From Candidatus Lachnoclostridium stercoravium (lineage in GTDB: Bacteria > Bacillota > Clostridia > Lachnospirales > Lachnospiraceae), in NCBI GenBank assembly GCA_019118365.1, contig DWZA01000029.1, positions 1-62,239 on the forward strand: a stretch of 62,239 bases of DNA. Direction: 5' to 3'. The translations under genes and the position numbers were made by a program. The notes below the pieces were generated by a model, which was given only the letters and a program-made list of their open reading frames with translations, searched no databases and was not told the DNA's origin. This document shows, in pieces, positions 1 through 8,386 of this stretch (the stretch's first letter is position 1; each line of letters starts with the position of its first letter).

Positions 1-378
1 TATGTATACAATGAAGAGCAGCGTTCTTACTACGCATTAAACGTAGCGGTTACAGCTGACAATTATCAGGATTTCATGGATTCCACAAAGACCTATGAGC
101 CTGTATCCAACCAGCTGGATGCGACTGCTCATCCGGAAAAGAGCGTATGGCTGAACATCTACAACGCAGCAGATAACTTCTTAAGCGCTACCTATCAGCC
201 GCTGCTTCAGAAATACGACGACCTTCTTAACCTGAAAGTTGAATATATCGGCGGCGACGGACAGACAGAGTCCAACATCACAAACCGTCTTGGAAACCCA
301 AGCCAGTACGATGCATTTGCGATCAACATGGTTAAGACAGACAACGCGGCTTCTTATACAGGAATACTTAGCCAGTAA
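1..378 (+). CDS. Sugar ABC transporter substrate-binding protein (MglB-like), C-terminal part
   Basis: This is the 3' end of a gene that starts before the window; the frame is open from base 1 and 125 codons are visible. Its place just upstream of mglA and mglC suggests an extracytoplasmic sugar-binding protein feeding that transporter. The last 75 or so residues resemble the first strand-helix-strand units of the MglB N-lobe: an IYNAADNF segment, then YIGGDGQTESN, then FAINMVKTD in place of MglB's LAINLVDP. The protein then stops at GILSQ. So the visible end looks like a truncated second copy of an MglB lobe fused behind another domain, not the normal C-terminus of a binding protein. Family assignment rests on these motifs and the neighbours, and the N-terminal domain cannot be seen. 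Confidence 0.6.
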   Translation, partial: YVYNEEQRSYYALNVAVTADNYQDFMDSTKTYEPVSNQLDATAHPEKSVWLNIYNAADNFLSATYQPLLQKYDDLLNLKVEYIGGDGQTESNITNRLGNPSQYDAFAINMVKTDNAASYTGILSQ

Positions 379-402
379 TTTAAGCAGACATAGAAACGTA
401 CA

Positions 403-434
403 GCTATTAGGGAGAAGAGATTCTCCCTAATAGC
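403..434 (+). other. Intercistronic stem-loop between binding protein and mglA
   Basis: A perfect 14-bp inverted repeat (arms 403-416 and 421-434, loop of four bases) lies 24 bases after the stop codon of the binding-protein gene and 36 bases before mglA. It is not followed by a run of T, so it is unlikely to be a full terminator. Hairpins here in sugar ABC operons often protect the upstream binding-protein mRNA or partly terminate, giving more binding protein than ATPase; that role is inferred. Confidence 0.7.
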
Positions 435-470
435 ATATTTAAGGCTGTTAAAAAGGATAGGAGAAAAAGT

Positions 471-1979
471 ATGGCAGATAAGAAAGATGATATCGTCTTA
501 TCAATACGCGGAATGAGCAAGTCCTTTGGCAGGAACCGGGTTCTGGATCATATCAATCTGGACGTGAAACGCGGGACCGTCATGGGACTGATGGGTGAGA
601 ACGGAGCCGGAAAATCCACAATGATGAAGTGCCTGTTCGGTACTTATCAGAAGGATGAAGGCACGATCTTCCTGGACGGAAAAGAGATCAGCTTCTCAGG
701 CCCCAAGGACGCCCTGGAGAACGGGATCGCCATGGTCCATCAGGAGCTGAACCAGTGCCTGGAAAGAAACGTTGTGGACAATCTTTTCCTTGGACGTTAT
801 CCGGTAAATTCCTTAGGCGTGATTGATGAAGGACGGATGCAGAAAAAAGCTTCTGAGCTTTTCAGAAAATTAGGTATGACGGTCAACCTTTCCCAGCCGA
901 TGAGAAATATGTCGGTTTCCCAGAGGCAGATGTGCGAGATCGCCAAGGCAATCTCTTATAACTCCAAGGTGATCGTTTTGGACGAGCCGACTTCTTCCCT
1001 GACTGTGCAGGAAGTTGACAAGCTCTTTGAGATGATGCGCATGCTGAAGTCACAGGGCATCGCGCTGATCTACATCTCTCATAAGATGGATGAGATCTTT
1101 GAGATCTGCGACGAGATCTCTGTGCTCCGCGACGGCAAGATGGTCATGACAAAGAGCAGCAAAGACACAAACATGAACGAGCTGATCGCCGCAATGGTCG
1201 GACGTTCTCTGGAAAACCGCTTCCCGCCGGTAGACAATAAGCCGGGAGAACCGATCCTTTCCATCCAGCATCTTTCTACAAAATTCGAACCTCATCTTCA
1301 GGACATTACCTTTGAGGTAAAAGAAGGAGAGATATTTGGTCTTTACGGCCTGGTAGGAGCAGGAAGGACAGAGCTTCTGGAAACGATCTTCGGCGTAAGA
1401 ACAAGGGCAGCTGGACGTGTGTATTTCCGAAACCGCCTGATGAACTTTAACAGCGCGAAAGAAGCGATCGAGCATGGATTCGCCATGATCACAGAGGAGC
1501 GTAAGGCCAACGGTCTTTTCCTGAAAGCGGATCTTACGTTCAACACGACGATCGCTAATCTGGAACAATATAAATCAGGCCTTGCCCTCTCGGATTCAAA
1601 GATGGTAAAAGCAACGGCCAATGAGATTAAGGTCATGCACACCAAGTGCATGGGGCCGGACGATATGATAACGAGCCTTTCCGGCGGAAATCAGCAGAAA
1701 GTTATTTTTGGGAAATGGCTGGAACGCAGTCCTCAGGTATTTATGATGGACGAACCTACGCGAGGGATTGACGTAGGCGCGAAATATGAGATCTATGAAC
1801 TGATCATCAATATGGCAAAACAGGGAAAGACGATCATCGTAGTTTCTTCTGAGATGCCAGAGATCCTTGGAATCACCAACCGTATCGGCGTTATGTCTAA
1901 CGGGCACCTTTCCGGAATCGTCAATACGAAAGAGACGAATCAGGAAGAGCTGTTAAGGCTTAGCGCGAAATACCTATAA
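471..1979 (+). CDS. mglA: Sugar ABC transporter ATP-binding protein MglA
   Basis: This cytoplasmic ATPase would power import of galactose, methyl-galactoside or a related sugar through MglC. It is 502 residues, the usual length for the double-cassette CUT2 class. The first cassette has Walker A GENGAGKST at residues 42-50, and its signature is degenerate (VSQRQMCEIAKA), as is typical of MglA/RbsA proteins. The second cassette has a degenerate P-loop (GLVGAGRTE, about residue 295), a good LSGGNQQKV signature near residue 403, and Walker B VFMMDEPTRGIDVG. A ribosome site, ATAGGAGAA, precedes the ATG. mglC follows after 18 bases. Exact sugar specificity cannot be read from the sequence; RbsA or XylG-type use is possible. 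Confidence 0.93.
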   Translation: MADKKDDIVLSIRGMSKSFGRNRVLDHINLDVKRGTVMGLMGENGAGKSTMMKCLFGTYQKDEGTIFLDGKEISFSGPKDALENGIAMVHQELNQCLERNVVDNLFLGRYPVNSLGVIDEGRMQKKASELFRKLGMTVNLSQPMRNMSVSQRQMCEIAKAISYNSKVIVLDEPTSSLTVQEVDKLFEMMRMLKSQGIALIYISHKMDEIFEICDEISVLRDGKMVMTKSSKDTNMNELIAAMVGRSLENRFPPVDNKPGEPILSIQHLSTKFEPHLQDITFEVKEGEIFGLYGLVGAGRTELLETIFGVRTRAAGRVYFRNRLMNFNSAKEAIEHGFAMITEERKANGLFLKADLTFNTTIANLEQYKSGLALSDSKMVKATANEIKVMHTKCMGPDDMITSLSGGNQQKVIFGKWLERSPQVFMMDEPTRGIDVGAKYEIYELIINMAKQGKTIIVVSSEMPEILGITNRIGVMSNGHLSGIVNTKETNQEELLRLSAKYL

Positions 1980-1997
1980 TCGAGGGGGATTGACATT

Positions 1998-3650
1998 ATG
2001 TCGAATACAAATAAGATACTTACAGCTGAACAGGAAAAACAGCTGCGCCAGCCGATTGACGACTATGTCGGCAAGATCCAAAGCGAGATCGACAGCCTCA
2101 GACTTGACGGCACTGATAAAGTCGTTTCTCTTCAGGATGACATCGACACCATAAAAAGGGACCGCATTTTCACACAGGAAGAAAAGGCGGCAAAGCTTTC
2201 CCAGGCACAGAGCGACCTGGAAAAGGCGAGAGCAGTAGAGGCGAAGAACAAAGATCAGATCTCCAAGCTGATCGCCGACGCTGAAAATTATATCAAAGAA
2301 CATTATGACAAAGAGTACTATCTGCCTGTATGCGAAAGCTGCAAAGAGGAGAAAGTCCTTGCTCAGGAAAAATACGCGGCGAGAAAGTCCGCGCTGGAAA
2401 AAGAGCACCAGGATAATCTTTCCAAGCTTTCCGACAGCCATGAGATAAAAGACGAGAAGTATGTTTACAAGAACAGGCTTTTCGACGCAAAGATGGAATA
2501 TGAGAAAAATCTCCAGGAGATCAAAGACAGAAGACATGCGGCGTATTCCTACCGCCACCACCTTCTGGATATGCTCCGTCTGTCAAAGTTCTCTATCGGA
2601 GAAGTATGGGCGGAACGCTGGGAGAACTACAAATACAAATTTAACGGCAGACAGTTCCTGTTAAGCAACGGACTTTATATCGCTATCATCATCGTATTTA
2701 TCATCCTCTGCGCGATCACTCCGATCATAAAGAACGTGCCGCTGCTTACGTACAACAACGTTTTAAACATCCTGCAGCAGGCTTCACCGCGTATGTTCCT
2801 GGCTCTCGGCGTTGCCGGCCTGATCATGCTGGCTGGTACAGACCTGTCCGTTGGCCGTATGGTCGGCATGGGTATGACTACTGCAACGATCATCATGCAC
2901 CAGGGCCCAAATACCGGTATGGTATTCGGCCATGCTTTTGACTTCACCGGAATGCCGGCGCTGGCAAAAGTATTCCTCGCCCTGTTTATGTGCGTTCTTT
3001 TATGTACTGTATTCACAACGATCGCAGGTTTCTTCACCGCGAAGTTTAAGATGCATCCGTTCATTTCCACCATGGCCAACATGCTGGTTATCTTCGGACT
3101 TGTTACTTACTCCACCAAGGGCGTTTCCTTCGGCGCTATCGAGTCCTCGATCCCGAATATGATCATGCCTAAGATCAATGGTTTCCCAACCATCATCCTG
3201 TGGGCGATCGCAGCGATCATTATCGTATGGTTCATCTGGAATAAGACTACATTCGGAAAGAACCTTTACGCGGTCGGCGGAAACCCGGAGGCAGCGGCGG
3301 TTTCCGGTATCTCTGTATTCTGGGTAACCGTAGGGGCCTTCATCCTTGCAGGTATCCTTTACGGCTTTGGTTCCTGGCTTGAATGTATCCGTATGTTCGG
3401 TTCCGGTTCCGCAGCTTATGGACAGGGCTGGGAGATGGACGCTATCGCAGCCTGCGTAGTCGGCGGCGTATCCTTTACCGGCGGTATCGGTAAGATCTCA
3501 GGCGTAGTGGTCGGCGTATTCATCTTTACAGCGCTTACATACTCCCTGACCATTCTTGGTATCGATACAAACCTTCAGTTCGTATTCTCCGGTATCATCA
3601 TCCTGGTAGCAGTAACTCTTGACTGCCTGAAGTACGTTCAGAAGAAGTAA
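1998..3650 (+). CDS. mglC: Sugar ABC transporter permease MglC with long N-terminal extension
   Basis: From about residue 220 the protein is a CUT2-class permease with many membrane helices. It contains the family stretch LALGVAGLIMLAGTDLSVG, and late motifs such as FGKNLYAVGGNPEAA and VVGGVSFTGGIG. The whole protein is 550 residues, while enterobacterial MglC is near 336. The extra 200 residues at the N-terminus are highly charged, rich in Glu, Lys, Asp and Gln, and look like coiled coil. They include a Cys pair (CESC) near residues 113-116. The extension is in frame, has the same base composition as the rest, and starts at an ATG behind the ribosome site GAGGGGG. It should lie in the cytoplasm. 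Together with mglA this forms the transporter core. Confidence 0.9.
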   Translation: MSNTNKILTAEQEKQLRQPIDDYVGKIQSEIDSLRLDGTDKVVSLQDDIDTIKRDRIFTQEEKAAKLSQAQSDLEKARAVEAKNKDQISKLIADAENYIKEHYDKEYYLPVCESCKEEKVLAQEKYAARKSALEKEHQDNLSKLSDSHEIKDEKYVYKNRLFDAKMEYEKNLQEIKDRRHAAYSYRHHLLDMLRLSKFSIGEVWAERWENYKYKFNGRQFLLSNGLYIAIIIVFIILCAITPIIKNVPLLTYNNVLNILQQASPRMFLALGVAGLIMLAGTDLSVGRMVGMGMTTATIIMHQGPNTGMVFGHAFDFTGMPALAKVFLALFMCVLLCTVFTTIAGFFTAKFKMHPFISTMANMLVIFGLVTYSTKGVSFGAIESSIPNMIMPKINGFPTIILWAIAAIIIVWFIWNKTTFGKNLYAVGGNPEAAAVSGISVFWVTVGAFILAGILYGFGSWLECIRMFGSGSAAYGQGWEMDAIAACVVGGVSFTGGIGKISGVVVGVFIFTALTYSLTILGIDTNLQFVFSGIIILVAVTLDCLKYVQKK

Positions 3651-3659
3651 AAATAAAAG

Positions 3660-3744
3660 ATCCAGACTGGAAGCAAACACGGCGGCCGGGGCAAAGATCT
3701 TGCCCCGATCCTGCCGGATGGATCGCTTCCGGTCTGGATTTTTC
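3660..3744 (+). terminator. Terminator after mglC
   Basis: Arms 3660-3674 and 3725-3739 pair over 15 bases with one G-U, and a run of T follows (3739-3743). An inner stem (GGGGCAAG with CTTGCCCC, about 3688-3706) sits inside the loop. It begins about ten bases past the mglC stop and closes the sugar transporter operon. Confidence 0.8.
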
Positions 3745-3752
3745 GTTTCAGC

Positions 3753-3793
3753 AAAAGACCCTGCCGCCGTGTTTTGCACGACTGCAGGGTCTT
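3753..3793 (-). terminator. Terminator of the tRNA-Ala gene
   Basis: Read on the - strand, a 10-bp stem AAGACCCTGC / GCAGGGTCTT (3784-3793 with 3755-3764) ends in four T, seven bases after the tRNA 3' end. The hairpin therefore terminates tRNA transcription heading toward mglC. Confidence 0.7.
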
Positions 3794-3799
3794 AAATTA

Positions 3800-3872
3800 T
3801 GGAGACAACGGGATTCGAACCCGCGACCTTTGCGTTGCGAACGCAACGCTCTCCCAGCTGAGCTATGTCCCC
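3800..3872 (-). tRNA. tRNA-Ala (anticodon CGC)
   Basis: The - strand folds into a full cloverleaf of 73 bases: acceptor GGGGACA/TGTCTCC, D arm GCTC..GAGC, anticodon stem TTGCG/CGCAA with loop TTCGCAA, and T arm GCGGG TTCGAAT CCCGT. The anticodon is CGC, reading the alanine codon GCG. The CCA end is not encoded, so it must be added after transcription. The gene stands alone, with its own promoter and terminator. Confidence 0.95.
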
Positions 3873-3908
3873 GTTTTTATTGCTGGACTTTTGTGAGCCA
3901 CAACAAAT

Positions 3909-3936
3909 ATTATAGCACGGAAATAGGAAAATGCAA
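3909..3936 (-). promoter_or_regulatory. Sigma-A promoter of tRNA-Ala
   Basis: On the - strand TTGCAT (3931-3936) and a perfect TATAAT (3909-3914) are separated by 16 bases. The expected start of transcription is near 3902, about 30 bases before the mature tRNA. Confidence 0.7.
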
Positions 3937-4029
3937 GGAAATTGTAGCAAAAAATGGGAGATAAATAGCTGACTAAAAAAACACTGGGATCTCAGCAAAA
4001 TTCAGAATCTTTCGACATTTATTTTGCGT

Positions 4030-4058
4030 TTGCTTTTGTACAGGCATTGATATATAAT
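4030..4058 (+). promoter_or_regulatory. Sigma-A promoter of the miaB operon
   Basis: TTGCTT (4030-4035), a 17-base spacer and a perfect TATAAT (4053-4058) lie 68 bases upstream of miaB. The surrounding DNA is AT-rich. This is the only strong promoter seen before the miaB-mutS-mutL-miaA run. Confidence 0.75.
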
Positions 4059-4125
4059 TATACAATATTTGTAGCATATTCTGTGCCAACATCTAAAATA
4101 TACGACAGTACAGAAAGGACTTTTG

Positions 4126-5664
4126 ATGATAAAGATCGGTGATTACGAATTTGAAGTAAAAGATTTTGATGTAGATCAAGTAGACATATCCCTGGATCCG
4201 CCGGCGGAAGAACCGGCGCGCCAGTATTATTTTATAGCAAAAGTCAGGGCCATCCTGAGAGAACGATTTGAAGCGGATGTAAGATCCGGCGCCGCATTAA
4301 GCCATTACGGAAAAGAGAAGCTAGAAGACATGCTTACCAAGAAGGTTTTCGGAACCTTTGCCGTAGTGACTTTCGGCTGCCAGATGAACGAGAAAGATTC
4401 TGAAAAATTGACTGCTGTTTTGGAACAGTGCGGATTGGAAAAAACAGATTCGGAACAGGCGGACCTTGTCCTTTACAACACCTGTACGGTAAGGGAAAAC
4501 GCCAATCAAAGGCTCTACGGCCATTTGGGCTATGTCCACAGCCTGAAAAAGAAGAATCCCAATATGATCATCGGCCTTTGCGGCTGTATGATGCAGGAAA
4601 AACACGTAGTAGAAAAGATCCAAAAAAGCTATCGGTTCGTGGACCTGATATTCGGCACCCACAATATATTTAAATTGGCGGAGCTTTTATCTGAAACACT
4701 CTGCAAAGATACAATGGAAGTGGATATATGGGAAGGCACGGATAAGATCGTGGAGGACCTTCCTGCCGAGCGGAAATATCCGTTTAAATCAGGAGTAAAT
4801 ATTATGTTCGGCTGCAACAATTTCTGCAGCTACTGTATCGTTCCCTATGTAAGGGGCAGAGAACGGAGCAGGGAGCCGGAGGAGATATTAAAAGAGATCA
4901 AAAATCTGGCTTCTCAGGGCGTGATCGAGGTCATGCTCCTGGGGCAGAATGTAAATTCCTACGGAAAGACTTTAAAAGAACCTATGACTTTTGCTGAACT
5001 GCTGAAGGAAGCAGAGAAGATCGACGGCATTGAGAGGATCCGTTTTATGACCTCCCATCCGAAGGATCTTTCGGACGAGCTGATCCAGGTGATGAAAGAT
5101 TCCAAAAAGATCTGCCGCCATCTCCATCTGCCTATGCAGTCTGGAAGCACCCGGATCTTAAAAGCGATGAACCGCCGTTATACAAAGGAGCAGTACCTGG
5201 CTCTGGCGGCAAAGATCAAAGAGGCAATCCCGGATATCTCCCTGACTACAGATATCATCGTTGGTTTTCCGGGAGAGACGGAAGAGGATTTTGAAGATAC
5301 TCTGGATGTGGTGAGAAAGGTGCGGTTTGACAGCGCGTTCACCTTCCTGTATTCCAAACGCACCGGAACGCCGGCAGCCGCTATGGAAGATCAGATACCG
5401 GAAGACGTGGCCAAGGCCCGTTTTGACAGACTTTTAGCCGAGGTGCAGAAGATCGCGGGAGAAGTCTGCGGCAGGGACGTGCATACGGTACAAAAGGTTC
5501 TGGCGGAAGAGAAGGACGCCAGGGAAGAAGGCTGGCTGACCGGCCGGCTTTCCAACAATACTACGGTCCATTTTCCGGGGGACATTTCCCTGATCGGAAA
5601 GATCGTAGACGTATATTTAGAAGAATCAAGAGGATTTTATTATACAGGACGGCTTAAGGATTGA
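4126..5664 (+). CDS. miaB: tRNA-2-methylthio-N6-dimethylallyladenosine synthase MiaB
   Basis: A radical-SAM methylthiotransferase that adds the methylthio group to isopentenyl-A37 of tRNA, acting after MiaA, which is encoded downstream in the same run. The N-terminal domain carries the three cysteines of the auxiliary cluster (FGCQMNEKDS, YNTCTVREN, GLCGCMM). The radical-SAM site is CNNFCSYCIVPYVRGRERSR, and a TRAM-like domain ends the protein. An N-terminal extension of about 80 residues is normal in Firmicutes MiaB. The reading frame could begin at TTG 4123, but the ribosome site AAAGGA (4114-4119) is better spaced for ATG 4126, giving 512 residues. mutS follows after 49 bases. Confidence 0.95.
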   Translation: MIKIGDYEFEVKDFDVDQVDISLDPPAEEPARQYYFIAKVRAILRERFEADVRSGAALSHYGKEKLEDMLTKKVFGTFAVVTFGCQMNEKDSEKLTAVLEQCGLEKTDSEQADLVLYNTCTVRENANQRLYGHLGYVHSLKKKNPNMIIGLCGCMMQEKHVVEKIQKSYRFVDLIFGTHNIFKLAELLSETLCKDTMEVDIWEGTDKIVEDLPAERKYPFKSGVNIMFGCNNFCSYCIVPYVRGRERSREPEEILKEIKNLASQGVIEVMLLGQNVNSYGKTLKEPMTFAELLKEAEKIDGIERIRFMTSHPKDLSDELIQVMKDSKKICRHLHLPMQSGSTRILKAMNRRYTKEQYLALAAKIKEAIPDISLTTDIIVGFPGETEEDFEDTLDVVRKVRFDSAFTFLYSKRTGTPAAAMEDQIPEDVAKARFDRLLAEVQKIAGEVCGRDVHTVQKVLAEEKDAREEGWLTGRLSNNTTVHFPGDISLIGKIVDVYLEESRGFYYTGRLKD

Positions 5665-5680
5665 TCCTTTCCGTCCTTTT
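5647..5680 (+). terminator. Possible attenuator overlapping the end of miaB
   Basis: GGACGG (5647-5652) pairs with CCGTCC (5671-5676), and an inner AAGGAT/ATCCTT stem brings the fold to 12 pairs; TTTT follows. The hairpin includes the miaB stop codon. It has the form of an intrinsic terminator, yet no promoter is obvious before mutS, so it may only partly stop transcription. Translation through the miaB stop would compete with its formation. Confidence 0.55.
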
Positions 5681-5713
5681 ACCTGTGGAGAAAGAGAAAA
5701 AGGGGAAGAAGAC

Positions 5714-8371
5714 GTGGCTGGATTATCACCAATGATGCAACATTACCTGGAGACAAAGAAGCAGTACGAAGACTGCATCCTGTTCTACCGTCTGGGAGAT
5801 TTTTACGAGATGTTTTTTGACGACGCCAAGACGGTGTCCAAGGAGCTGGAGCTGACTCTTACAGGCAAGGAATGCGGCCTTGAGGAACGGGCTCCTATGT
5901 GCGGCGTTCCCTACCACGCGGTAGACAGTTATTTAAACCGCCTGGTCCAGAAAGGATATAAAGTGGCCATTGCGGAGCAGATGGAAGACCCCAAGCTGGC
6001 CAAGGGCCTTGTAAAGCGGGAAGTGGTCCGCATCGTTACCCCAGGGACGGTCACCAGCGCCGCGGCTCTGGATGAGACGAAAAACAATTACCTGATGGGG
6101 ATCGTATATCTTGGAGATACGTTTGGAGTTGCCAGTGCAGATATCAGTACTGGTGATTTTTTGGTAACGGAAGTGCCTTCGGAAAGAGAGCTTTTTGACG
6201 AGATCAATAAATTCTCTCCTTCCGAGATCATCTGCAATAATGCCTTTTATATGTCGGGAATCGATCTGGAGGAACTGAAAAATAAGTATAATTTTATCGT
6301 TTCCGCTTTGGATAATCGGTTCTTTTCCGACGAGATGTGCAGGAAGATCTTAAAAGAGCATTATAAGGTGGGAAGTCTGGACGGGCTGGGACTGGGAGAC
6401 TACGATGCTGGAGTGATCGCGGCCGGAGCTGTGATGCAGTATATGTACGAGACGCAGAAAAGCACCCTGGCCCATATTACGGCGATCACGCCTTATTCCA
6501 GCGGCCAGTTTATGGTACTGGACATTTCCACCAGGCGGAACCTGGAGCTTTTGGAGACTCTCAGGGAAAAGCAGAAAAGAGGCACCCTGCTTTGGGTCCT
6601 GGACAAGACGAAGACCGCTATGGGCGCCAGGCTCCTCAGAACGTATATCGAGCAGCCGCTGCTGAAAAAAGAAGCGATCCTGGAGCGGCAGAACGCGGTG
6701 GAGGAGCTGAACTTAAATTATATTTCCAGAGAGGAGCTGAGGGAGTATCTCAATTCCATCTACGATCTGGAGCGTCTGATCGGGCGGATCAGCTATAAGA
6801 CGGCCGGGCCGAGGGATCTGATCGCATTTAAAAATTCCCTATCCATGCTCCCATATATCAAAAATATCCTGGGAGAATTTACCTCCAGCCTTTTAAAGGA
6901 ATTTTATGAAGAGCTGGACACTCTGGAGGATCTTTACGCCCTGATCGATCAGTCGATCCTGGAGGATCCGCCGATCACCGTCCGGGAAGGCGGGATCATT
7001 AAAGAAGGCTACAACGAAGAGGCGGACAAGCTGAGAAACGCCAAGACGGAAGGGAAGACCTGGCTGGCGGAACTGGAGGAAAAGGAGCGGGAGAAGACAG
7101 GGATCAAAAACCTGAAGGTAAAGTTCAACAAGGTGTTCGGGTATTATTTTGAAGTGACCAATTCTTTTAAGGACATGGTACCGGAGTATTTTATCCGCAA
7201 ACAGACGCTGACCAATGCGGAGCGCTACACCACGGACGAGCTGAAAAACCTGGAAGAGGTGATCATGGGAGCGGAGGATAAGCTGGTTTCCCTGGAATAT
7301 GAGCTGTTCTGCCAGGTAAGGGATCATATCGCCGGAGAGGTGCTGAGGATCCAGAAAACAGCCAAGGCGATCGCCGGAGTAGACGTATTTGCCTCGCTCT
7401 CCCTGGTAGCCACCAGAAATAACTATACAAAGCCCAAGATCAACGACAAGGGCGTTATCCATATAAAAAACGGACGCCATCCGGTGGTGGAGCAGATGAT
7501 GCGGGACGATATGTTCGTGGCTAACGATACATACCTGGACAATGGGAAAAACAGGATCTCTATCATCACAGGGCCGAATATGGCGGGAAAATCCACCTAC
7601 ATGCGCCAGACTGCCCTGATCGTTCTTATGGCTCAGCTGGGAAGCTTTGTTCCGGCCGACAGCGCCAATATCGGCATCTGCGACAGGATCTTCACCCGCG
7701 TGGGAGCTTCCGACGACCTGGCATCCGGCCAGAGCACTTTCATGGTGGAGATGACAGAGGTGGCCAATATTTTAAGAAACGCCACGAGGCACAGCCTTCT
7801 GATCCTGGATGAGATCGGGCGGGGGACCAGCACCTTCGACGGGCTTTCCATTGCCTGGGCTGTGGTGGAACACATAGCCAATACGAAGATCCTGGGGGCG
7901 AAGACATTGTTCGCCACCCATTACCACGAACTGACGGAGCTGGAAGGCACTATGAGCGGCGTCAATAACTACTGTATCGCGGTAAAAGAGCAGGGAGACG
8001 ATATTGTTTTCTTAAGGAAGATCGTAAAAGGCGGAGCAGACAAAAGCTATGGCATCCAGGTGGCCAAGCTGGCTGGGGTACCGGACAGCGTGATCGCCAG
8101 GGCGAAGGAGCTGGTGGAGGAGCTGAGCAACGCGGACATCATGGCCAAGGCCCGCGAGATCGCCGAGATCAGCGCCAACGTAAGCCAGCATAAGCCGGTT
8201 CCAAAGCCGGACGATGTGGAGATGTCCCAGCTTACCTTATTTGATACAGTAAAAGAAGACGATATCATCAAAGAGCTGGCAGAGCTGGAGCTGGGGAATA
8301 TGACGCCGATCGACGCGCTGAACACCCTGTACCGGATCCAGACCAAGCTGAAGAACCGCTGGAACGCTTAA
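5714..8371 (+). CDS. mutS: DNA mismatch repair protein MutS
   Basis: Recognises base mismatches and small loops and recruits MutL. The protein is 885 residues. The mismatch-reading Phe-x-Glu motif is seen as GDFYEMF (F30, E32). The P-loop GPNMAGKST is at residues 620-628, followed by DEIGRGTSTFDG (Walker B) and the ATHYHEL motif. The C-terminal helix-turn-helix dimerisation part is complete. The start is a GTG with AGGGGAA seven bases upstream; an in-frame ATG six codons later is possible but has no ribosome site. mutL begins 15 bases downstream, a usual Firmicutes pairing. Confidence 0.97.
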   Translation: MAGLSPMMQHYLETKKQYEDCILFYRLGDFYEMFFDDAKTVSKELELTLTGKECGLEERAPMCGVPYHAVDSYLNRLVQKGYKVAIAEQMEDPKLAKGLVKREVVRIVTPGTVTSAAALDETKNNYLMGIVYLGDTFGVASADISTGDFLVTEVPSERELFDEINKFSPSEIICNNAFYMSGIDLEELKNKYNFIVSALDNRFFSDEMCRKILKEHYKVGSLDGLGLGDYDAGVIAAGAVMQYMYETQKSTLAHITAITPYSSGQFMVLDISTRRNLELLETLREKQKRGTLLWVLDKTKTAMGARLLRTYIEQPLLKKEAILERQNAVEELNLNYISREELREYLNSIYDLERLIGRISYKTAGPRDLIAFKNSLSMLPYIKNILGEFTSSLLKEFYEELDTLEDLYALIDQSILEDPPITVREGGIIKEGYNEEADKLRNAKTEGKTWLAELEEKEREKTGIKNLKVKFNKVFGYYFEVTNSFKDMVPEYFIRKQTLTNAERYTTDELKNLEEVIMGAEDKLVSLEYELFCQVRDHIAGEVLRIQKTAKAIAGVDVFASLSLVATRNNYTKPKINDKGVIHIKNGRHPVVEQMMRDDMFVANDTYLDNGKNRISIITGPNMAGKSTYMRQTALIVLMAQLGSFVPADSANIGICDRIFTRVGASDDLASGQSTFMVEMTEVANILRNATRHSLLILDEIGRGTSTFDGLSIAWAVVEHIANTKILGAKTLFATHYHELTELEGTMSGVNNYCIAVKEQGDDIVFLRKIVKGGADKSYGIQVAKLAGVPDSVIARAKELVEELSNADIMAKAREIAEISANVSQHKPVPKPDDVEMSQLTLFDTVKEDDIIKELAELELGNMTPIDALNTLYRIQTKLKNRWNA

Positions 8372-8386
8372 AGAGGAGGGATCTAC

